Source: Lepidodermella squamata (lineage: Eukaryota > Gastrotricha). From it: 64,000 nt of DNA. Each line of letters begins with the position of its first letter. The first letter of the stretch is position 1. Location: positions 1,302,001 to 1,366,000 of the forward strand of contig JBLDXI010000011.1 in NCBI GenBank assembly GCA_047495785.1, read 5' to 3'. Made by a program: the position numbers and the translations under genes. A model generated the notes under the pieces. The model worked only from the letters and a program-made list of their open reading frames with translations, searched no databases and was not told where the DNA came from. Below are positions 43,607 to 53,822 of the stretch, piece by piece.

Positions 43607-44446
43607 CGCTGTCTTGCCTGTCTTGCTGCTGGAAAAATTAGTTCGTAACGAAATAAAAAATGTTCGTGATTATTGATGAAAATTCCACTTCACCGCGAAA
43701 TGCGGCGATTTTTTTAGTTTATAATCTCGCTTTTTTTCGTTATTCTCGTACTTGGTGAAAAATATTGGAAGAAATAATGAAATTCGAAAATATTTCGCCA
43801 GATGATCATTTGTTCTAATTTCTAATCAATCATTAATAAATCGAACAATCACCTCGAACAACATATTTGAGGTGGTCTAAAATCGAATTATGGCCACTAA
43901 ATCGTCCATGATATTCGGTTGATACGGCGTGTCCTAGAAATTGCGCAGCTATTTTCGGCAATTTAAACTTAATATTTAAAATTAAACCTACCGAGAGAAT
44001 ATCTATCCACGATTTGACCGAAGAGATACAAAATTTACCGGAGGAAACCCAGTGGTAAAACTGGTTCGGTAATTTTTCGGTATTTTACCCGGTTGGACCT
44101 AATTTTCCCGGGACTTTTTAATCCCATTAACAAGTGTCATACATGATTACTATGTTATCGGGATTTTTTTGCGATTTTTCCAAATTTTTCTGGCCGTGAG
44201 GTTTTATCGAGTTTTTCGGGTGAATTTTCTTTGCTTGCGTAACTTATGGGACACGCTGTAATAATGAACATTGCCTGAGTGGTGCGTCAAATTAAGTAAA
44301 TAAAAATTGTGTTACTTGATGGATTGTTTAATAAAATTGCTTACACCTTTGTTTCAAGTTTAAACTTCTAGCCTAGTACAATTTTATTAATTGAGTGATT
44401 AAATGTAAATTCGATTTTTAGGGTGATCAAAAATTAAATTCGATTA
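43607..44446. repeat. Intergenic with dispersed family 2 copy
   Basis: 44036-44105 is a good family 2 copy (CTGGTTCGGTAATTTTTCGG, TATTTTACCCGG). Nothing else recognised besides the upstream region of the next F-box gene. Confidence 0.5.
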
Positions 44447-45367
44447 ATGAAGCGGAGCCTGGCTGAATCGAGCGAATCTTTGGCGAAGTTAGCTAAAACC
44501 GCCGATGAAAATCCCCCCATTTCGACCAAGGAACTGCCAGCCGAAATTTTGTTCGACATTTTTTTGAAATTTCTGGACCTTTCCGATTGGAAAATTTGCG
44601 TCAGGGTCTGCCGGAAATGGAACAAATTAATCGACTCGGATGAAATGATCGCAGCTCGTTGGAAACAGGAATTCTGCCTTAATCGAAAGAAACCAGTCGA
44701 TTTACCGCAAGATTTAGCTCTTTTCTCGCAGTGGCGACAGATTCAAAAAATCAGCAACACGTTTTTCAGCGATGTTGGCCTTGATTTGGACGAAAGTAAC
44801 TTTCTGCCGAATAAATTGATCAAACTACCGGGTGTTTCCGAGAAATTTCACCAACAAATGATAAATGTCGCAAAATCACTTGCCAAAAAACGCAAAATAA
44901 TTGTCGATCCAATCAGCTATATCGAATTTGACTTGGAAAATTATTGGTTAATCGACCTTGAGACCGTAATTCCCGGCTTTTCTCTTGCGAATTTAGTGAA
45001 AAATCTAAAATTTCCTCTCGTTATCGGACGTTACAATTACCACACTGAGGAAGCCCATGTCAGCGATTACCTGGCGTGTTTGGACTCGAATTTCAAGCGG
45101 GTATCCGCGAAGGCGTTTTTTCGCGACATTGCGTTTGTCATGCCTGAATTTTCTGAAAATTGCCGCTATATCTTGATTTGTTCCGATGCGGGGGAGACTG
45201 GTGCTGGTTGTTTGTGGCTGCCCTGGCCGAGCCAGATGGCCGATTTGATGTCAAGTTTCGCCGATGAGCGCGACGAACAGGAGGAGCTTGAAAGTTCGGA
45301 GGACGAGAGTGAAACGGACCCGAAATCTTACGACGATTATTACCAGGAATATTTGACGGTTTTGTAA
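44447..45367 (+). CDS. F-box protein 9
   Basis: Single exon, 306 aa. MKRSLAESSESLAKLAKTAD start, F-box about residues 24-66 (ISTKELPAEILFDIFLKFLD). Middle segment F-F-S-D-V-G-L-D-L-D-E-S-N-F-L-P-N-K is variable relative to its sister at 42692, while the flanking blocks are near-identical, the usual pattern of a variable recognition surface on a fixed scaffold. Ends YDDYYQEYLTVL. Directly after the stop, another frame reads FGFCMSC, matching the FCSSC terminus of the members at 52048 and 55957, so a late frameshift probably trimmed an ancestral Cys-rich end. Acceptor-like GATTTTTAGGGTG ends 25 nt before the ATG. Confidence 0.8.
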   Translation: MKRSLAESSESLAKLAKTADENPPISTKELPAEILFDIFLKFLDLSDWKICVRVCRKWNKLIDSDEMIAARWKQEFCLNRKKPVDLPQDLALFSQWRQIQKISNTFFSDVGLDLDESNFLPNKLIKLPGVSEKFHQQMINVAKSLAKKRKIIVDPISYIEFDLENYWLIDLETVIPGFSLANLVKNLKFPLVIGRYNYHTEEAHVSDYLACLDSNFKRVSAKAFFRDIAFVMPEFSENCRYILICSDAGETGAGCLWLPWPSQMADLMSSFADERDEQEELESSEDESETDPKSYDDYYQEYLTVL

Positions 45368-46256
45368 TGCGGTTTGATTTGTTCGGATTTTGCATGTCTT
45401 GCTTTCGTATCGAAATCGAATTTTTTTCGTGGTTTTTAATAAAAATTCTACTTCATTCCGAATTATTCAATATCAATCGAAAATTCGGCGATTTTTTTTT
45501 AAATTTACGATCTCACTTTTTCTCGTTATGGTTTTTCAATACCAAGTCAGTAAAAAAATATTGGAAAAAATAATGAAATTCGAAAATATAACGATTATAT
45601 TATCCGATCTGATTTTACATTTCTTGCTGCTGAAAAAATATTTCGAATTTTTTCCCAAAGTTATGAAATTCCGAATTATTCTTTATTCTTTATCAATCGA
45701 ATTTTGGCGATTTTTTAAATCTTTACTATCGCTCTTTTCTCATTGTGTTCTTTTAATATTCATTGTTAAAATTCGAAAAAATATATCGCCGGGTGATAAT
45801 TTGTCAAATCTCCTAGCCCAATCACCACAAATTGTACGTCCTAACTGTTTAGGTGGATTTCTCTAGTCACAAGTTAAAGCATGTCCAGTAAAATGCCCTC
45901 ATTCGGGACAATCAAAATTGCAAGTCACGGAAAGCCAAACAATTTGTGGAATAAGTCACCCAGTGAAAAATCGTCCGTAAACTGCATTCGAGTGATATAG
46001 TCGAGATATTCGAGTGATAAGTAATGAATATTGCTCGATCGGTGTGGAAAATCAGAATTTTTCTACTGAATGCATGATCATTTAATAATTGAAATAAAAT
46101 AATCTGTATACCACTATCTTACACCTTTTTTTAACATTTTTCAAATTTAAACTTCTAGTCTTGTTGAATTTTCCAAAAAATGGTTAATTGATTAATAAAC
46201 GCAATTAAAAATGTTAATTCGATTTGTAGTGAAGTCAAAATTTAAATATTGATTTT
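45368..46256. other. Intergenic, AT-rich
   Basis: The frame open at 45390-45866 is Phe/Ile/Leu-rich, typical of translated AT-rich intergenic DNA. Nothing else seen besides the GATTTGTAG acceptor-like site at 46221-46229 before the next gene. Confidence 0.45.
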
Positions 46257-47108
46257 ATGAAGCGGAAGCGGCCTCGATCGAGAAAATCTTCGGCAAAAGT
46301 ACAAAAAATCGCCGATAATAATGCGCCTTCGATTTCTATCAACGATCTACCAGTCGAAATACTTTTCGATATTTTTCTGAAATATTTGAACATTTCACAT
46401 TGGCAAAATTGCGTTCTGGTCTGCCGAAAATGGAAGAATTTAATCGACTCGGATGCGATGATTGCCGCTCGCTGGAAGCAGGAATTTCGCTTTAAACGCA
46501 AGAAAGCAGTCGATTTACCGACAGATTTGACAGTTTTCTCGCAGTGGCGAAAAATTCAAAAAATTAGCGGCAGTTTCTTCTCGAAGAATGGCCTAGTTTT
46601 GGACAAAAAAGAAATAGCGCGGAACAAATTTACCAAATTGTCGGTTGACAGCGAGAAATGGGGGCCTAAATTTGCGAACGTTGTGAAAGCATTGGGTCGA
46701 AATCGCGAACAAATTGTCGACCCGATCAGCTATCTAAAAGCAGACTCATGCTCCTATTGGCTGATCGACCTTGAGACAATAATTCCTGGATTTTCACTCG
46801 CGAATTTGGTGAAAAATCTGAAATATCCCCTCGTTATCGGACGTTTCATGTTCATATCATTTGGGGATAATCTTGTTAAAGAACGCATGGCTTGTTTGGA
46901 CTCGAATTTCCAGCCAATTCCCGCTAAAACTATTTTGTGCGGCGTGGCTTTTGCCCTGGCGAAATTGCCTGAAAACTGTCGTTATATTATGATCTTTCGC
47001 AATTCATCACCGGCTCAGCTGTGGCTGCCCTGGCCGAGTCAGTTTGCGGCTTTGAAATCGCGTTTTTCTAAAGAGCTTCGACAAATATACAAAGACTTTT
47101 TTGAATGA
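46257..47108 (+). CDS. F-box protein 10
   Basis: Single exon, 283 aa. Very basic start (MKRKRPRSRKSSAK), plausible nuclear signal. F-box about residues 25-67 (SISINDLPVEILFDIFLKYL, H-W-Q-N-C-V-L-V-C-R-K-W). Core motifs complete: F-F-S-K-N-G-L-V-L-D, Y-W-L-I-D-L-E-T-I-I-P-G-F-S, Y-P-L-V-I-G-R-F, A-C-L-D-S-N-F, C-G-V-A-F-A-L-A-K-L-P-E-N-C-R, W-L-P-W-P-S-Q. The tail is short and basic (LRQIYKDFFE), unlike the acidic tails elsewhere. Its nearest relative is not a neighbour but the gene at 53823, about 7 kb away, so duplications here jump over intervening members. Confidence 0.8.
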   Translation: MKRKRPRSRKSSAKVQKIADNNAPSISINDLPVEILFDIFLKYLNISHWQNCVLVCRKWKNLIDSDAMIAARWKQEFRFKRKKAVDLPTDLTVFSQWRKIQKISGSFFSKNGLVLDKKEIARNKFTKLSVDSEKWGPKFANVVKALGRNREQIVDPISYLKADSCSYWLIDLETIIPGFSLANLVKNLKYPLVIGRFMFISFGDNLVKERMACLDSNFQPIPAKTILCGVAFALAKLPENCRYIMIFRNSSPAQLWLPWPSQFAALKSRFSKELRQIYKDFFE

Positions 47109-47212
47109 TTATGAAGATTCAAAATTGAAAAGAATCGAGGCTGTAAAAGTTTCAATGTGAAATGATCGATAGTTTGGGAGTAATTATTTTAACAAATTTG
47201 AAATATCATAGC

Positions 47213-48140
47213 TAGAGATGCCGCGGTTAAAAAAATAACCGCAAAACCGCGGTTAACCGACGGTTCGGTTCGGTTCGGTTCGGTTCGGTTCATCGGACGC
47301 CGTAACCGCGGTTTTAACCGAAATAACCGCCCTATAGACCGGATATAGACCCACAATTGCAAAACTTCGGAAAATTGAGCATATTATTACATGTTATTAC
47401 CTTTTCCATTCTTTTACGCTGGTTCGCAAGTGTTTTTCACATGTCAATTAGCCGATTAGGAAAATCAATCAATTAGCCGATCACCGATCACTGATAATCG
47501 ATAATCGATCACCGGTACGTGATAATGGATGTTGCCAATGAATTCAGGGGCAAATTTTACCCTAGACCCCAAATTTTCAGGTCGTAATTCATGATAATAT
47601 AAAATATATCGCAAAATCAATTTCGCTTCCGGTTAATGATCAACCTTTTAATTTGGCGGTTTTAATCCTCTGAAGTTTTCAAGATTTAATAAATCGGGTA
47701 AACCGCCTTCTTTGTGGCTGAAACCCCCCTTAGAAACGCCGGAGGGGTAACTTTTCACGCCGGATCAGAATCCGTTGACAGAATTTCGATTGCCATCATA
47801 CCTCCGGAGATGATTGCCTTTTTTAAATTATTTTATTGCTTTATTGCACCCGTTTAATTTTTTTCCCCGGATGAGTTTCATAGTCGAGTAATACATGAAA
47901 CTATGCAGTTTTTTATGTAGAATCACGTGGCGTAGCCCAAATTGTAACTAGAGCTATGGTTAAGGGGCTATTGCTGTGCAAAAACGTTCAATTTTAACAT
48001 TCAATGGAATGAATGCAATGCCAGGGATTAACCGTGTTTAACCCGGTTAAAACCGCGGTTAACCCGGTTCGGTTACCGATTTTCGATTAACCGAACCGTA
48101 ACCGAACCGGCGCCTTGAAACTTTAACCGCGGCATCTCTA
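47213..48140. mobile_element. hAT-type MITE with 8 bp target duplication
   Basis: 928 bp. Perfect terminal inverted repeats TAGAGATGCCGCGGTTAAA (left) and its complement ending CGGCATCTCTA (right). Flanked by the direct repeat ATCATAGC at 47205-47212 and 48141-48148, an 8 bp duplication. TAGAGATG-type ends plus 8 bp duplication are the hAT superfamily signature. Subterminal parts are rich in AACCG/CGGTT units, including a tandem CGGTT run near 47263-47291, and are themselves inverted. No transposase frame, so non-autonomous. The clean duplication suggests a fairly young insertion. Confidence 0.88.
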
Positions 48141-48198
48141 ATCATAGCCTTGACCAATTATTTTGATCTTTTGTATTTTGCATTGGGTGTGGCAACTG

Positions 48199-48494
48199 CG
48201 CACCCTGAATTTAGGGTTCCAGCACTAATTTTGAGGCTCCAGCACTAGATTTCCCCTAAATATGGTTTTTCGCGTTTTTAGTCTTTACTAGAATCTCCAT
48301 TTTTTATGCCTAACCGATAGATCTTCATATAACGCGTATTTCGCGCCATAAGCGGTCAGTTTACTAATTATTATAATTCATCCTTTAGAGCCAATATCGA
48401 TTCCAATTATCGATTTTACAAATCAGTGATTTTTCCGATATCAGTCATCGTAGAACCCAACGTCGATAATTTTTCTACGTACCGTTGGGCGCCA
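48199..48494 (-). repeat. Dispersed repeat family 1, inverted full copy
   Basis: Reverse-oriented counterpart of 8189-8478, with the same order of blocks: the CCCTGAATTTAGGGTTCCAG end, AAATATGGTTTTTCG, CGCCATAAGCGGTCAGTTTA, the AATCAGTGATTTTTCCGATA core and the CTACGTACCGTTGGGCGCC end. Confidence 0.65.
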
Positions 48495-48873
48495 GGTAGC
48501 TAGAATATAAAATCTTAGGTTCAGGGAGCGCATCAGTATTTATCAAAAAACGAAAACACCGAAATCGCAAAGAATATGAAAAATTTAGTGCTGGAACCTT
48601 ATTTTTAGGGGTGCAAATATTTGGACAGTTTTGCATTACATATTTCTGCATTTTTGTATTATTTGTACACAACATTATTTTGAAAGTGCGAGCTATTTTT
48701 TTATAAAATTGAAAATGAGCAATTTAATGTTATGAAACATTGAACAAATCGAATTTAATGATGCGTAACTCGAGCAAATCTTACACAGCTTTTTCCAGAG
48801 CGCATCAGACAAACAAGTTTTCATTGTAAATCAATGTTGATTTTTAGGGTTTTCGTAAAGTTGATGACATTCT

Positions 48874-50244
48874 ATGAAGAGAAGCCTTTCACAATCGAGC
48901 GAATCTTCCGTAAAATTACAAAAATTCGCCGATGAAAATGCGTATTCGATTTCAATCAACGATCTGCCAGCCGAAATTTTTCTGAAATTTCTGGAGCTTT
49001 CCGATTGGAAAAATTGCGTCATGGTGTGTCGTAAATGGAACAATATACCGTATTTTACGAATTATAAGACCCTGCCCTGTATTTTTTTCAAACGAGGTTC
49101 AAGTCCTGCCCTGTATTTAGAGTCTGCCCTTTAATTCGGCTCTGCCCTATGATTTTTTCGAACCTAATCAGTCACCTGAAGTGTACCTAGATCAGCAGTT
49201 AAAACCGCCGAATAACCACTATAGCTACTGCCTTCCACCTGTGACTACACTACAAGTGTGTGCTCAAATGGATTTGGGTGGATAAAGGACGATTAGTGCA
49301 CTTACTGACGAGAAATCGCAACCTATCCAACTTTAACCACTTATACCCAGCATGCGCCCATGTAAGCCACTTCATACAAGGCCCTGCCTATTATTAAGGT
49401 TCTGCCCTTTATTATTTCAAATGACCATTACCCTCTGCCCTTTATTCCGGTTCTGCCCTATAATTGGGTCCTGCCTAATAATTCGTAAAATACGGTAATC
49501 GACTCTGATGCGATGATCGCAGCTCGTTGGAAACAAGAATTTAGCTTGCATCGAAAGAAACCAGTCGATTTCCCAAAAGATTCGACGGTTTTCTCACAAT
49601 GGCGAAAAATTCAAAAAATTGGCAGTTCCTTTTTCTCACGTTACGGCCTCGTCCTGGACCATCAATATGAATTTCTGCTGGATAAATTGATCAAATTGCC
49701 GCTTGATGGCGATAAATAGCCGCTAGCAATTGATGCTGTCGTTGAATCGCTGGAACAAAATCGCGAAAAAATCGTCGAACCAATCAGCTATTTAGAAATT
49801 GACTGGGCAGAATATTGGTTAATCGACCTTGAGAACGTAATGCCCGGTTTCTCTCTACCGAAATTGGTGAAGAATCTCAAATTCCCCCTTGTTATCGGAC
49901 GTTACAATTACCACACTGAGGAAGAACCGGTTGATAATTACCTGGCCTGTTTGGACTCGAATTTCAAGCCGGTACCCGCAAAAGCTCGTTTTCGAGAAAT
50001 TTCATTCGTCATGTCTGAATTGTCTGAAAATTGCCGATATATCTTGATGTATTACGATTTATCGCCCACCAGTTTGTGGCTGCCCTGGCCGAGCCAGATG
50101 GCCGATTTGTTGTCACGTTTCGAGGATGAGCGGCGAGATCAGGAGCGTGAAGATGGAGTTGAGAGTGGAATCGAAGACCCCGAGGCTTACTTTGGCGCCG
50201 AATGGTCTGATGACGGCAGTTATGACGGTGAATATCCGTTCTGA
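48874..50244 (+). pseudogene. F-box pseudogene split by a transposon
   Basis: First part 48874-49047 encodes MKRSLSQSSESSVKL and the F-box up to C-R-K-W-N-N-I. A 448 bp element interrupts the codons there. Coding resumes at 49498 with I-D-S-D-A-M-I-A-A-R-W-K-Q-E-F and continues through F-F-S-R-Y-G-L-V-L-D, meets an in-frame TAG at 49717-49719, then continues in the same frame to W-L-I-D-L-E-N-V-M-P-G-F-S, A-C-L-D-S-N-F, W-L-P-W-P-S-Q and a long acidic tail ending at 50244. A 9 nt gap in the F-box removes the L-F-D of EILFDIF. The insertion plus the nonsense codon make it dead, although both halves are otherwise well preserved. Confidence 0.9.
49048..49495. mobile_element. Tc1/mariner-like MITE, TA target duplication
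   Basis: 448 bp with perfect 18 bp inverted termini CCGTATTTTACGAATTAT, flanked by TA at 49046-49047 and 49496-49497. Removing the element and one TA restores the sequence found in intact paralogues (AACAATATAATCGACTC), so the insertion point is exact. Interior contains repeated CTGCCCTNTATT-like units on both sides and no transposase frame. TA duplication and short perfect ends fit a non-autonomous Tc1/mariner-family element. Confidence 0.92.
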
Positions 50245-50868
50245 TTTCTTCCGTCTTGTTTAAAAATAGAAATGACCGTGAGGAAAAAATTATTCCTATA
50301 TAAATTAAAAAATAATTCTGGGAACTGAAATGCAAATTTCAGAGCTTTTCCCTTATTGTGCATAATTTGAAAATTTTTACACATAATCTCGTTAATTTTC
50401 TACTAATTTTTATGTCGATATCAAGCTGTCCAGTGGCGAAATTTGAATAATATATGTATGTTAAATACTGATTATTATCTCCAGGTGATAATTTCTGAAA
50501 TCGTCGGATGAATCATCAATGACCAAGCCAAAAATTCTACCCCTTGATTTTTCGATACCATGTATCGTGTTTCGCGTCCAAAATTCACCTGGTTTTGATT
50601 TTCAGTGAATTAAAGTGTTGATTGTCTGAAATTAGGCCACGCGCCACGCTGTGATTTCTGACCAGGTTCGATTTCAACCATTAAAATTGAGGATTCATAA
50701 GACGGTTTTACTTCGAGCTCGTTTATTCCTTTGTTTCAATTTCAACAAAATTTCTATTCTTGTACAATTTTTCCAGCGAAAAATCGCTTAATAAATCAAT
50801 ATTTCGCTCTCTTTAAAAAATGTAAATTCGATTTTTAGGGTAATTTGCATGAAGCTTACTTTTCTTTA

Positions 50869-51738
50869 ATGAAGCGGAGCCTGGCTGAATCGAGCGACTC
50901 CTCGGCAAAAGTTGCAAAATCCGCCGATGAAAATGCATCTGCGATTTCAATCAACGATCTGCCAATCGAAATTCAATCCGAAATTTTCCTGAAACTGCGC
51001 AAACTTTCCGATTGGCAAAATTGCGTTATGGTTTGTCGAAAATGGAATAATGTAATCGACTCGGATGCGATGATCGCAGCTCGTTGGAAACAGGAATTCC
51101 TCCTTAATCGAAAGAACCCGGTTGATTTACCAAAAGATGTGACAGTTTTCTCGCAGTGGCGAAAAATTCAAAAGATTAGCGACAGTTTCTTTTCAACAAA
51201 TGGCCTAGTTTTGGACAAAGCCGGACCCCCACTGGATAAATTGATCAAATTGCCGCTCGATGGAGTTGAAAATCTGCGGAATATAGTAAACGTCGCAAAA
51301 TCGCTGGGTCGAAATCGCGAAAAAATTGTTGAGCCAATCAGTTATCTCCGACTGGACTCAGAGCGTTATTGCCTTGTTGACCTTGAAAATGTGATTCCCG
51401 GATTTTCTCTAGCGAATTTAGTGAAAAATCTCAAATTTCTCCTCGTTTTCGGCCGTTTCGACCTTAGTTATCAAAACGCGATTGAACCTATCGGTAAATG
51501 CCTGGCCTGTCTGGACTCGAATTTCACGCCAGTTCGCGCAAAAGCTACGAGTTCATACGACGTTGTTGTTGTCATGGATTTGCCTCTTGATTGCCGGTAT
51601 ATTTTGATTAATTCCGGGTCAGCAAAGACGAATTTGTGGCTGCCATGGCCGAGCCAGTTGACCGACTTGAAGTCGCGTCTCATCCAGGCTGATGATTACA
51701 ATCACGACAGTTATTATAATGCTTTTTATCAGCATTGA
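50869..51738 (+). CDS. F-box protein 12
   Basis: Single exon, 289 aa from the ATG at 50869 (MKRSLAESSDSSAKVAKSAD); the frame is open 24 nt further up without ATG. F-box about residues 26-68 (AISINDLPIEIQSEIFLKLR, D-W-Q-N-C-V-M-V-C-R-K-W). Middle: F-F-S-T-N-G-L-V-L-D. The W of the usual WLIDLE motif is replaced (Y-C-L-V-D-L-E-N-V-I-P-G-F-S), and F-P-L-V-I-G becomes F-L-L-V-F-G. C-L-D-S-N-F, D-C-R-Y-I-L-I and W-L-P-W-P-S-Q present. Short Tyr/Asp-rich end (DDYNHDSYYNAFYQH). Paired with the next gene by its ADENASAISINDLPIEI start. ATTTTTAG lies 30 nt upstream of the ATG. Confidence 0.8.
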   Translation: MKRSLAESSDSSAKVAKSADENASAISINDLPIEIQSEIFLKLRKLSDWQNCVMVCRKWNNVIDSDAMIAARWKQEFLLNRKNPVDLPKDVTVFSQWRKIQKISDSFFSTNGLVLDKAGPPLDKLIKLPLDGVENLRNIVNVAKSLGRNREKIVEPISYLRLDSERYCLVDLENVIPGFSLANLVKNLKFLLVFGRFDLSYQNAIEPIGKCLACLDSNFTPVRAKATSSYDVVVVMDLPLDCRYILINSGSAKTNLWLPWPSQLTDLKSRLIQADDYNHDSYYNAFYQH

Positions 51739-52047
51739 CCAGTTCCGATTGTGTTCGTCTTGATAGAATTTCGGAAAGTAAAATTTTCTATAATATTTCA
51801 TAAATTTCTGCCGGCTTTTTTTCATGGCTCTTAAATCTTCAAAAGGCGAAAGAAGAACTTCAGATTTGATTTTACAGATTGAATCGCGCTTTTGCATTCT
51901 GATTTGATTCATCCATGAAATGAAGTATAAAAACTCAGTAGAGTCACTGTAGTATAAAACAATTGCTTCATAGCAAATATAAAACTCACAACAAGTGCGA
52001 GGTTCCATTTTTAGAAACATTTGAAAGTAAAATTGATTTAATTAATA

Positions 52048-53019
52048 ATGAAGCGGAACCTGGATGAATCGAGTGAATCCTCGGCGAAGGTAGCAAAATC
52101 CGCCGATGAAAATGCATCTGCGATTTCAATCAACGATCTGCCAATCGAAATTCTATCCGAAATTTTCCTGAAACTAGCTAAACTTTCCGATTGGCAAAAC
52201 TGCGTTCTGGTCTGTCGGAAATGGAACAGCGTAATCGACTCGGATGCGACGGTCGCGGCTCGGTGGAAGCAAGAATTCGCCTTGATTCGAAAGAAATCGG
52301 TCGATTTACCAAAAGATTTGACAGTTTTCTCGCAGTGGCGAAAAATTCAAAAAACTAGCTCGAGTTTCTTTTCGAAAAATGGCCTAAATCTAGACAAAAT
52401 CGAAGCGGTGCCGATCAAGTTGTCGCTGAAGGGCAAACGGCAGATACAAGATACGTTAACGAATGTCGCGAAAGCTCTTAGCCAAAATCGCCGGAATATT
52501 GTTGATTCAGTCAGTTGTGTAACGTTTGAATTCAGTAACTATTGGTTGATTGATCTTGAAAAAGTTATTCCTTGCGTTTCGTTGGCGAATTTGTTGGCAA
52601 TTTTGCAATTTCCCATCGTGATCGGGCGTTACAGCTATCAACTCGAGGATGAACCCTTCGGTGACTATGTAGCTTGTTTGGACTCGAATTTCGCGTCGCT
52701 TCCCGCGAAAGCTAGATTCTGCGACGCTGCTTTTCTCATGCCGGAATTGCCCGAGCTTTGCCGTTATATTTTGATCGATTGCGAGTCTTATTATGATGAT
52801 AACAGTCACCCTAAGAATATGTGGCTGCCCTGGCCGAGCCAGTTGGCCGATTTGAAATCGCGTTTTTGTGACGAGCGTGAGGAAGAGCAGGAGCGTGACC
52901 GTGAAACTTGGAGGTTAGAGAATCGAGAGGCCGCCGATTATTTCGACGATGACGACGATGATGAGGATGACGATGGTTTTCCTTACTTCTCCGGATTTTG
53001 TTCGTCTTGTGATTGCTGA
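52048..53019 (+). CDS. F-box protein 13, Cys-rich C-terminus
   Basis: Single exon, 323 aa, the longest member. MKRNLDESSESSAKVAKSAD start; F-box about residues 26-68 (AISINDLPIEILSEIFLKLA). Complete C-terminal domain with Y-W-L-I-D-L-E-K-V-I-P-C-V-S, F-P-I-V-I-G-R-Y, A-C-L-D-S-N-F, L-C-R-Y-I-L-I-D-C, W-L-P-W-P-S-Q, then a charged linker and a very acidic run (YFDDDDDDEDDDGF). It ends YFSGFCSSCDC: three cysteines in C-x2-C-x-C spacing that could bind metal or form a disulfide. The same ending occurs at 55957. CCATTTTTAG lies 33 nt before the ATG. Confidence 0.82.
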   Translation: MKRNLDESSESSAKVAKSADENASAISINDLPIEILSEIFLKLAKLSDWQNCVLVCRKWNSVIDSDATVAARWKQEFALIRKKSVDLPKDLTVFSQWRKIQKTSSSFFSKNGLNLDKIEAVPIKLSLKGKRQIQDTLTNVAKALSQNRRNIVDSVSCVTFEFSNYWLIDLEKVIPCVSLANLLAILQFPIVIGRYSYQLEDEPFGDYVACLDSNFASLPAKARFCDAAFLMPELPELCRYILIDCESYYDDNSHPKNMWLPWPSQLADLKSRFCDEREEEQERDRETWRLENREAADYFDDDDDDEDDDGFPYFSGFCSSCDC

Positions 53020-53822
53020 GATGGAGAGACTTGAAAAAAAGAAAATTAGTGTTGAAATGATGTTTGAAAAATCTACCTTAAATTGGGGTGACTTGGGCAT
53101 ATCGAAAATCGAAGGTGGTAATAAGGTAAAGATCGCATGAGGGAGGTACCGTTAGATAGTCTGAAAGATGAAATCTCCTAAGATGGCGTATGGTTTCAAT
53201 TTAGATGAGACGGATTCGGTTGACCAGCCACGGAAGTTTTACCGAAATTTAACAATTTCGAAAAGTTTAAAGTTTACCATAACTTGACCTATAATTTCAT
53301 TTCCCGAAATAGGTTGTATTGTACACTGGCCTTTTCTTGGGCTATCCAATGGTACCCCACTCATGGGGCCTCTACCTTGTCACCCCCTTCACCCCATAAT
53401 TTACGGTACCTGTTTAGTTTTGTTGTTAATTTTCCAACTAATATTTTTTACTTGTTACGTTTTTCAAAAATGATGGGCTGATCAGTGGTCTGCTTAGTCA
53501 TGATGTAAAAATTTCACGATTCAGAAATATGAGTAAAATGAAAAGATACATGTCTCAAATCATTCATTAATCATTAATTGCCTTTCTATTTTGATCGACA
53601 TTAATCACGGTATTCAATTTTTGATTCAGTGAATCTTACACATTCGTTCAAACAATCGTTCGCTATCATCTTTTTTTAATTTTCGAGCTAGCTTGAACGA
53701 CAAATGAACCTAAAAGTGACAGGCTATACTGCGAACTAACTTTGATTTATTAATTCATATTTTACGGTCTCTGATGAAGATATTTTGAATATTATATCGA
53801 TTTATTTCGATACATTGAGGCT
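53020..53822. other. Intergenic, nothing recognised
   Basis: 53290-53400 is GC-richer with CACCCCC-type runs but no frame or repeat signature I recognise. The upstream region of the next F-box gene lacks the TTTTTAG site seen in the others; only ATTGAG precedes its ATG. Confidence 0.4.

Noticed and set aside
45390-45866. 158 aa plus ORF between F-box genes
   Set aside because: Low-complexity Phe/Leu/Ile protein from AT-rich spacer, no motif, no paralogue elsewhere in the array.
47213-48140. Centromeric or telomeric satellite
   Set aside because: The AACCG/CGGTT-rich sequence is bounded by perfect terminal inverted repeats and an 8 bp duplication, so it is a single transposon.
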